Source: CAYMTV01 sp964393525
Lineage (GTDB): Bacteria; Patescibacteriota; Microgenomatia; Daviesbacterales; UBA10151
NCBI GenBank assembly: GCA_964393525.1
Contig: CAYMTV010000028.1
Location: forward strand, 1-12,087
DNA length: 12,087 bases
Direction of reading: 5' to 3'
Both the position numbers and the translations under genes were made by a program. The notes beneath the pieces were generated by a model. It made no database searches and was not told where the DNA came from. It saw nothing but the letters and a program-made list of their open reading frames with translations. This document shows positions 1-3,952 of this stretch, one piece after another (within the stretch, counting starts at the first letter, position 1; each line of letters starts with the position of its first letter).

Positions 1-512
1 GTGATAATATCTAAATCAGATTCATTGTAGCCATGTTTTTTTCTATTAGATTTTTCCATGCGCCTCATAATTTCATCCTTAGAGACATCAATTAATATAT
101 ATAAATCAGGCTGATTTCCATTAACTACCTCGTCCTCCAATTTTTGGATTAAATCTAAAGAAACCCCATCTACAAATCCCTGGTAAACAAAAGTTGAGGC
201 TGAAAAACGGGTAGAAACAACCCATTTGCCTTGCTCAAGGTTTGGCAAAACCAGCTCATTCAAAAACTTTTCCCTGGATTTATAGAAAAGTTCGACTTCT
301 TCCTCAGGAGTAATAGAATTTTCAGCCCGTCTTTTTAAAAGCTCTTCGCGGATAGAAATTGCAGATTCAACCCCTCCAGGTTCTTGGGTTTCTACTACCT
401 CTATTCCTTTTTCTTTTAGTTTCTCAACCAATAAATGAGCTTGTTTAGTCTTACCAGTAAACCCTTGTCCTTCCAAAACTAAGAATTTTCCTTTTTTATC
501 TAAATTACCCAT
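1..512 (-). CDS. tmk: Thymidylate kinase-like P-loop kinase, 3' end cut by window edge
   Basis: The frame opens at ATG 512-510 and runs off the window after about 170 codons, so the C-terminus is missing. The family phosphorylates dTMP to dTDP in the cytoplasm. Visible signs: a P-loop GQGFTGKT after FLVLE near the N-terminus, an EPGG motif (TQEPGG, usually TREPGG), a VYQG segment after STRF where the family has DRY-x-x-S-x-x-AYQG, then PDLYILIDV and a basic lid-like stretch (RRMEKSNRKKHGYNES). The order and spacing fit Tmk, but several consensus residues are changed: the Asp of DRY is Thr, the Arg of REPGG is Gln, and the acidic P-loop residue is absent. The gene lies downstream of pyrG and dut, completing a pyrimidine nucleotide cluster. 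No Shine-Dalgarno is seen. Another deoxynucleoside-monophosphate kinase of the same fold is possible. Confidence 0.78.
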   Translation of the reverse strand, partial: MGNLDKKGKFLVLEGQGFTGKTKQAHLLVEKLKEKGIEVVETQEPGGVESAISIREELLKRRAENSITPEEEVELFYKSREKFLNELVLPNLEQGKWVVSTRFSASTFVYQGFVDGVSLDLIQKLEDEVVNGNQPDLYILIDVSKDEIMRRMEKSNRKKHGYNESDLDII

Positions 513-539
513 ATTTTAAATTCAAACTTGCGCAACTAC

Positions 540-553
540 TATGCACGTGCATA
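540..553. promoter_or_regulatory. 14-bp perfect palindrome between dut and tmk
   Basis: TATGCACGTGCATA is self-complementary over all 14 bases and lies 27 bases upstream of the tmk ATG. It could be an operator-like site or a chance or relict palindrome. No promoter could be assigned beside it. Confidence 0.35.
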
Positions 554-571
554 TTGTTTGTGATAATACAT

Positions 572-1057
572 TTAGTTTTTACTTTTGATTCTGGATGCGC
601 TGCGCTTACCAGAATGACGGAGAAGTGGGTTGTCTGTTGAACCAAAACCGCCCCGGGATTTTTTTCTAACAACTTTTACCTCTTCCCACTCTACCTTCTC
701 TATTGGGATAAAAATTCCCTGAGCTATCCTATCTCCTTTTTTTACTCTAACATTTTTATCTGTAAAATTATAAACTAAAATATTTATCTCATCTTCTGGC
801 CCTGAATAATCCTGATCCACTATTCCAATCCCATGGGGGGCAATTAAACCAAACTTTTTGGGGGTAGAGCTTCTTAAAGATATTAAAAACATAAATCCAG
901 GTGGAGTTTCAATTATTATATTAGCTGGAATCTTTCCTAATGATTTTGCAGGAATTTCTGTATCTACCCTAGCATAAAGATCAAGCCCCACTGAACCTTT
1001 GGTGTGGTATTTTGGCAAAGGCAAGGATTTGTTTAATAGTTGAATCTTAACCTGCAC
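572..1057 (-). CDS. dut: dUTP pyrophosphatase (dUTPase) with a repeat-derived C-terminal tail
   Basis: This enzyme hydrolyses dUTP to dUMP and pyrophosphate, keeping uracil out of DNA and supplying dUMP for thymidylate synthesis; the family acts as a cytoplasmic homotrimer. The 161 residues show the trimeric dUTPase motifs in order: GSVGLDLYA (21-29, motif I), RSSTPKKFGL (62-71, II), GIVDQDYSG (78-86, III, with the catalytic Asp about 81), KKGDRIAQG (106-114, IV) and RGGFGSTD (135-142, V, the Phe arm over the base). The start is GTG at 1057, 29 bases after the pyrG stop; no earlier in-frame start is credible. The last 19 residues after motif V are unusual and are encoded by a palindromic repeat (see 588-615), where most family members end near motif V. 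It is probably co-transcribed with pyrG. Confidence 0.93.
   Translation of the reverse strand: MQVKIQLLNKSLPLPKYHTKGSVGLDLYARVDTEIPAKSLGKIPANIIIETPPGFMFLISLRSSTPKKFGLIAPHGIGIVDQDYSGPEDEINILVYNFTDKNVRVKKGDRIAQGIFIPIEKVEWEEVKVVRKKSRGGFGSTDNPLLRHSGKRSASRIKSKN
588..615. repeat. REP-like palindrome inside the 3' end of dut
   Basis: Perfect 7-bp inverted repeat ATTCTGG / CCAGAAT around a 14-base loop that holds a second small palindrome (GCGC-T-GCGC). Read on the minus strand in the dut frame it encodes about residues 148-157 (RHSGKRSAS), beyond catalytic motif V. Its length, symmetry and position outside the conserved fold point to a mobile palindromic repeat that extended the gene in frame. Confidence 0.65.
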
Positions 1058-1086
1058 GTTTGGAAGTTGCTTGTATGAGCAAAGCT

Positions 1087-2682
1087 CTAAGTTTGCTGCT
1101 TCGCAGCTGCACTTATAAACCCCAAAAACATTGGATGAGGATCTAAAGGCCTTGATTTCAACTCCGGGTGAAATTGTGAACCCGTAAAATAAGGGTGTGA
1201 GGGAAGCTCCATTATCTCCATAATTTTTCCATCTTGAGAAGTCCCGGAAAAAACCACCCCGGCTTTCTCCAAGTCTTTGACATATGCATTATTAACCTCA
1301 TATCTGTGCCTGTGCCTCTCCCAGATTTTATCTTTCCCGTAAAGTTTTCTTATAGCTGTCCCCTGTTTTAAAACACACTCCCAAGCTCCAAGGCGCATAG
1401 TTCCTCCATAATTTCTTTCCAATAGCTTCTTTTCCTGATCAGGCATGATGTGGATGATTGGGTATTTGGTTTTTTGACTAATCTCTGTGGTATGAGCGTC
1501 TTTATACCCCAAGACATTTCTGGCAATTTCAACTAGTGCAAGCTGCATTCCATAACATAAGCCTAAATATGGAATATTATTTTCCCTGACATATTTAATA
1601 GCAGCAATTTTACCCTCAATGTCCCGCTCACCAAAACCTCCAGGGACAATTACTCCGTCAAATTTTTCAAGCTGCTCCGGCTTTTCCTGAAGTTTTCCAG
1701 CATCAATCCAGGTGATTTCCGGTTTTAGCCCTTGGGCGTATGAAGCATGTTTTATTGCCTCAATTACCGAGATATAGGAATCTGAAAGCGTAAAATCTCC
1801 AGTGGTAAAGTATTTTCCGACAATCCCGCTTTTGACAACCTTTTTGGNNNNNNNNNNCCAATCTTTTAAATCATTTTGCTGTCTTTTTAATCCAAGCTTT
1901 TTAAGAATTCTTTCGGTCAAATTCTGCTCTGCATATAAAAGCGGGACATCATAAATGCTTGGCACATCCGGTGCCGAGATAATATCCTCCATCTCAAGCG
2001 ATCCAAAAAGCGAAAGCTTTTTGCGCCTTGAAGAATCTAGCGCCTGGGATGATCTGGCAAGCAGAATATCCGGCTGGATCCCCAGGGAGTTTAACTCCTT
2101 TATCGACATCTGGGCGGGTTTACTCTTCATCTCCCCCAAAGAAGATGGAACAGGCAGGTAGCTTAAATGAACATGGATTACATCTTCCGGCCGTTTAAGC
2201 TTAAGTAGTCTGTTAGCCTCAAAGATAAACATATTCTGAAGTTCTCCGACGGTTCCGCCAATTTCGATAATAACAACATCCGCCCGGTTGCTTCTTCCCG
2301 CCTCATTTATCCTCCTGATGATTTCTTCTGGGATGTGTGGAACTGCTTCAACACACGCTCCTTCATATTCCAGGCTTCTCTCACGCTGGATCACCGACAG
2401 GTAAACCTGACCAGAGGTTGTAAAACTGGCGCTGTTTAAAGACTCTGTCAAAAACCTTTCATAGTGGCCCAAATCCTGATCAGTTTCTGAACCGTCATCC
2501 AGTACAAAAACCTCCCCATGTTCAATCGGGTTCATGGTTCCGGCATCAACATTTAAATATGGATCAATTTTTAGGGGAGTAACCCTGTATCCTGCAGATT
2601 TTAAAAGAAGGGCAATGGAGGAGGTGGCAATTCCCTTGCCTAAACCCGATATTACACCTCCGCTGACAAATATATATTTCAT
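1087..2682 (-). CDS. pyrG: CTP synthase (UTP:ammonia ligase, glutamine-hydrolysing)
   Basis: Makes CTP from UTP, ATP and glutamine, the last step of pyrimidine ribonucleotide synthesis. The synthase domain (about 1-270) begins KYIFVSGGVISGLGKG with the P-loop, and keeps DPYLNVDAGTMNP (40-52), EIGGTVGE (140-147) and the UTP/CTP-binding segment KSKPAQ (187-192). The glutaminase domain (about 285-531) has the oxyanion PGGFG (347-351), nucleophile Cys376 in GLCYGMQ, and the His505/Glu507 dyad in QFHPE. All catalytic residues are present. Length is 531 as assembled against about 535-545 for the family. A 10-N gap falls in the interdomain linker, and about six residues appear to be missing there. 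ATG start; a promoter at 2697-2726 gives almost no 5' leader. The last codons (AAAKQQT) overlap a small hairpin with 5-bp GCTGC/GCAGC arms (1095-1107). dut follows after 29 bases. Confidence 0.97.
   Translation of the reverse strand: MKYIFVSGGVISGLGKGIATSSIALLLKSAGYRVTPLKIDPYLNVDAGTMNPIEHGEVFVLDDGSETDQDLGHYERFLTESLNSASFTTSGQVYLSVIQRERSLEYEGACVEAVPHIPEEIIRRINEAGRSNRADVVIIEIGGTVGELQNMFIFEANRLLKLKRPEDVIHVHLSYLPVPSSLGEMKSKPAQMSIKELNSLGIQPDILLARSSQALDSSRRKKLSLFGSLEMEDIISAPDVPSIYDVPLLYAEQNLTERILKKLGLKRQQNDLKDWXXXXKKVVKSGIVGKYFTTGDFTLSDSYISVIEAIKHASYAQGLKPEITWIDAGKLQEKPEQLEKFDGVIVPGGFGERDIEGKIAAIKYVRENNIPYLGLCYGMQLALVEIARNVLGYKDAHTTEISQKTKYPIIHIMPDQEKKLLERNYGGTMRLGAWECVLKQGTAIRKLYGKDKIWERHRHRYEVNNAYVKDLEKAGVVFSGTSQDGKIMEIMELPSHPYFTGSQFHPELKSRPLDPHPMFLGFISAAAKQQT
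1848..1857. other. Assembly gap (10 N) inside pyrG
   Basis: Ten N residues sit in the linker between the two CTP synthase domains. The reading frame continues across them. From memory of CTP synthases, about 18 residues separate the linker Trp from VGKY; here there are 12 including the gap. The real sequence is therefore probably about 18 bases longer than drawn. Confidence 0.95.
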
Positions 2683-2696
2683 CTTGATACACCAAC

Positions 2697-2726
2697 CTTA
2701 TACACTAAAAAATTTCCAATTTTCAA
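2697..2726 (-). promoter_or_regulatory. Putative sigma-70-type promoter for pyrG
   Basis: On the minus strand: TTGAAA (2726-2721), 18-base spacer, TATAAG (2702-2697). The expected transcription start is about 8 bases before the pyrG ATG at 2682, so the mRNA would be nearly leaderless, consistent with the lack of a Shine-Dalgarno there. Prediction only. Confidence 0.5.
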
Positions 2727-2783
2727 GCATTAATTTCTAATAAATGACAATTTTTTAAACTGAAAATCTAAAAATGAGGGGAT

Positions 2784-2843
2784 CCTTCGACTGGTTCGAC
2801 TTCGCTCAGTACAGGCACGTTCACCACCAGTTCGCTCAGGACA
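2784..2843. repeat. Intergenic REP-like repeat (CCTTCGAC...CGCTCAGGACA type)
   Basis: This 60-base element starts CCTTCGACTGG, has two copies of TTCGAC, two copies of TTCGCTCAG followed by TACA or GACA, and an inverted pair ACTGGT (2790-2795) / ACCAGT (2826-2831). Its final word CGCTCAGGACA (2833-2843) recurs exactly, on the other strand, inside topA at 4657-4667. It is flanked by TGAGGG (2775-2780) and CCCTCA (2856-2861). It lies in the spacer between the 126-residue gene and pyrG, which otherwise holds no gene. Confidence 0.7.
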
Positions 2844-2923
2844 AATTTTTTGAGGCCCTCACTATAATACCAAATACATTGTTTAATTTCAATTATTCCA
2901 TTTTTATCAGCAAAAGCAGAAAA

Positions 2924-3025
2924 CCACGATTTTAATCGTGGATGAATGCTTTTTTCCGCGAAGCGGTCAGCGAACAGCTTTTGCTGTGAAGCTGTGCTGA
3001 GAAGATACCACGGCTTTAGCCGTGG
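2924..3025. mobile_element. IS200/IS605-end-like double-hairpin relic (MITE-like)
   Basis: Two hairpins of the same design bracket about 65 bases: CCACGAT-TTTA-ATCGTGG (2924-2941) and CCACGGC-TTTA-GCCGTGG (3008-3025), each with 7-bp arms and a TTTA loop. Between them are smaller hairpins CCGC-GAA-GCGG (2956-2966) and ACAGC-TTTT-GCTGT (2974-2987). Paired subterminal hairpins with T-rich loops are typical of IS200/IS605 family ends. No tnpA or tnpB frame remains, so this would be a non-autonomous derivative or remnant. On the minus strand the first hairpin is followed by TTTTCTGCTTTT and may act as a terminator for the upstream small gene. Confidence 0.5.
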
Positions 3026-3396
3026 AGCTTCATAAGCCCAGTTCTTTTTTGCTCAGGTAATTTTAATAATTGTCGAGCTTCTGCGCCTACGCCTGCATCA
3101 ACACAATCCCTAAAGGTAGAGTATGCAGCTTTATTTAATAACCTCTTTTTCCACTCCTCAGATTCTGGATCTTCCATATATTCTATTCTTCGTTTATCCA
3201 AGTAGCTTGCTCTCCATAAAGCCCAAAGCTGCAGGGGGGTATAAGTTTTTATTCTAGTAGATCCAATCCCTCTATCTACTTGAGCTGAAATAGGGATACC
3301 ATCATTTGCAGAATAACCCCCACTTATTGAGGTCATATGATTAACCCTTCCTGGGAAACTTTCTGGTAAAGAACCAGGCAATTCTCCTTTAGCCAT
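3016..3396 (-). CDS. Unrecognised 126-residue protein with regulated leader
   Basis: I do not recognise the family. The start is ATG 3396-3394 because AAGGAGG (3410-3404) lies 7 bases upstream, the best Shine-Dalgarno in the window; a GTG six bases earlier would have no spacer. The first 45 residues are Gly/Ser/Pro-rich (LPGSLPESFPGRV, SISGGYSANDGIP). The rest is helical and charged, with aromatic LQLWALWRASYL, then KRRIEYMEDPESEEWKKRLL and a single Cys in FRDCVDAG. There is no signal peptide or membrane segment, so it is probably cytoplasmic. The last codons and the TAA stop lie inside hairpin CCACGGC-TTTA-GCCGTGG, so residues near LHG are repeat-derived and the ancestral C-terminus may be lost. 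It has its own promoter (3565-3594) and structured leader (3404-3514). Confidence 0.7.
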   Translation of the reverse strand: MAKGELPGSLPESFPGRVNHMTSISGGYSANDGIPISAQVDRGIGSTRIKTYTPLQLWALWRASYLDKRRIEYMEDPESEEWKKRLLNKAAYSTFRDCVDAGVGAEARQLLKLPEQKRTGLMKLHG

Positions 3397-3403
3397 TTTC
3401 ACA

Positions 3404-3514
3404 CCTCCTTTTAATTAAAAACCCGGCTATCTTGGCCGGGTTATCTTGATATTTTTGCTTTCGGTCTTTTCCTAGACCTTAAGCCTACCAAGATAACCAC
3501 CCATAACTGGGTGG
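3404..3514 (-). promoter_or_regulatory. Structured 5' leader / attenuator candidate
   Basis: In transcript order: hairpin CCACCC-6 nt-GGGTGG (3514-3497); a perfect 10-bp long-range stem GGTTATCTTG (3498-3489) with CAAGATAACC (3448-3439); inside it, a hairpin GGTCT-AGGAAA-AGACC enclosed by GCTT/AAGC; then a terminator-like hairpin (3442-3420), a short T run and the Shine-Dalgarno. The 3' strand of the 10-bp stem shares four bases with the terminator stem, so the two cannot form together. The terminator loop repeats CAAGATA and could pair with the same upstream TATCTTG. This is the layout of a riboswitch or attenuator. I cannot match it to a known class. Confidence 0.5.
3420..3442 (-). terminator. 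Intrinsic-terminator-like hairpin in the leader
   Basis: Stem AACCCGGC / GCCGGGTT (8 bp, GC-rich core) with 7-base loop CAAGATA, continuing into TTT after the stem (five T counting the stem end) and then AATTAA. It lies between the promoter and the Shine-Dalgarno of the 126-residue gene, so it would act as a conditional terminator. The T run is short, so it may instead control ribosome access. Confidence 0.5.
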
Positions 3515-3564
3515 AGTTTGGTAATGCAAATTGTAATTTTTAAAAAATTCATAAGATTAACTTG

Positions 3565-3594
3565 ATCCTAGCAGGCACAATGATCCTATGTCAA
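3565..3594 (-). promoter_or_regulatory. Strong sigma-70-type promoter for the leader and 126-residue gene
   Basis: Minus strand: perfect TTGACA (3594-3589), 18-base spacer ending in TGC, and TAGGAT (3570-3565), giving an extended -10. The expected start near 3558 yields a leader of about 160 bases before the ATG. It lies just past the stop of the 102-residue gene, so transcription of the small gene can be independent of topA. Confidence 0.65.
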
Positions 3595-3610
3595 GCCCTT
3601 AAAAATTATC

Positions 3611-3919
3611 TTAAGGCGTTTTTGGAGAAACAAGGACTAACATGGATAAGGATGCAACTACATCCTGTCTTCCTATTGAAGCCAACCTTCTTCTGGCAAC
3701 ATTACAGGAAAAATCTACTAATCTTTGCTCTTCTGGTAGATTTCCTCTCAATTTAAGCGCGAAGCCCCTGGCAAGTCTTGTTGCAGTCCTAAGTAAATCC
3801 GGATCAACCCCTTCGCCTGAAGCTAAGACCCTTAAGTTCTCTACGTTTCCCATAGAGTATGCCACCATTAAATCATTTGTCAGTGGTCTCAGGGTTGTAA
3901 GTTCTCTCTCATAAACCAT
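3611..3919 (-). CDS. Unrecognised 102-residue protein downstream of topA
   Basis: I do not recognise the family. The reading begins at ATG 3919-3917; a TTG at 3937 would add six residues (LVKIAF). Neither has a Shine-Dalgarno. The product looks helical and soluble, with alternating hydrophobic and charged stretches (VENLRVLASGEG, LLRTATRLARGFALKLRG, EEQRLVDFSCNVARRRLASIG), one Cys and an Arg-rich middle; no membrane segment. It begins 33 bases after the topA stop and ends just before a strong promoter, which suggests it is the last gene of the topA unit. The opposite-strand frames here look like shadows. Existence as a protein is moderately supported by composition and by the fit between topA and the promoter. 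Confidence 0.55.
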   Translation of the reverse strand: MVYERELTTLRPLTNDLMVAYSMGNVENLRVLASGEGVDPDLLRTATRLARGFALKLRGNLPEEQRLVDFSCNVARRRLASIGRQDVVASLSMLVLVSPKTP

Positions 3920-3952
3920 AAAAGCAATTTTAACCAAGCAAGCATTTAAATT

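Noticed and set aside
1955..2740. Plus-strand frames of 68 residues over pyrG
   Set aside because: Antisense shadows of conserved CTP synthase sequence.
2784..3025. CRISPR array in the repeat-rich spacer
   Set aside because: Repeats are few, unequal in length and palindromic, with no regular spacers and no cas genes.
3400..3402. GTG as start of the 126-residue gene
   Set aside because: It directly abuts the Shine-Dalgarno with no spacer; the ATG at 3396 has ideal 7-base spacing.
3562..3914. Plus-strand open frames over the 102-residue gene
   Set aside because: They overlap the minus-strand gene completely, have no Shine-Dalgarno and read as low-complexity Ser/Leu-rich shadows.
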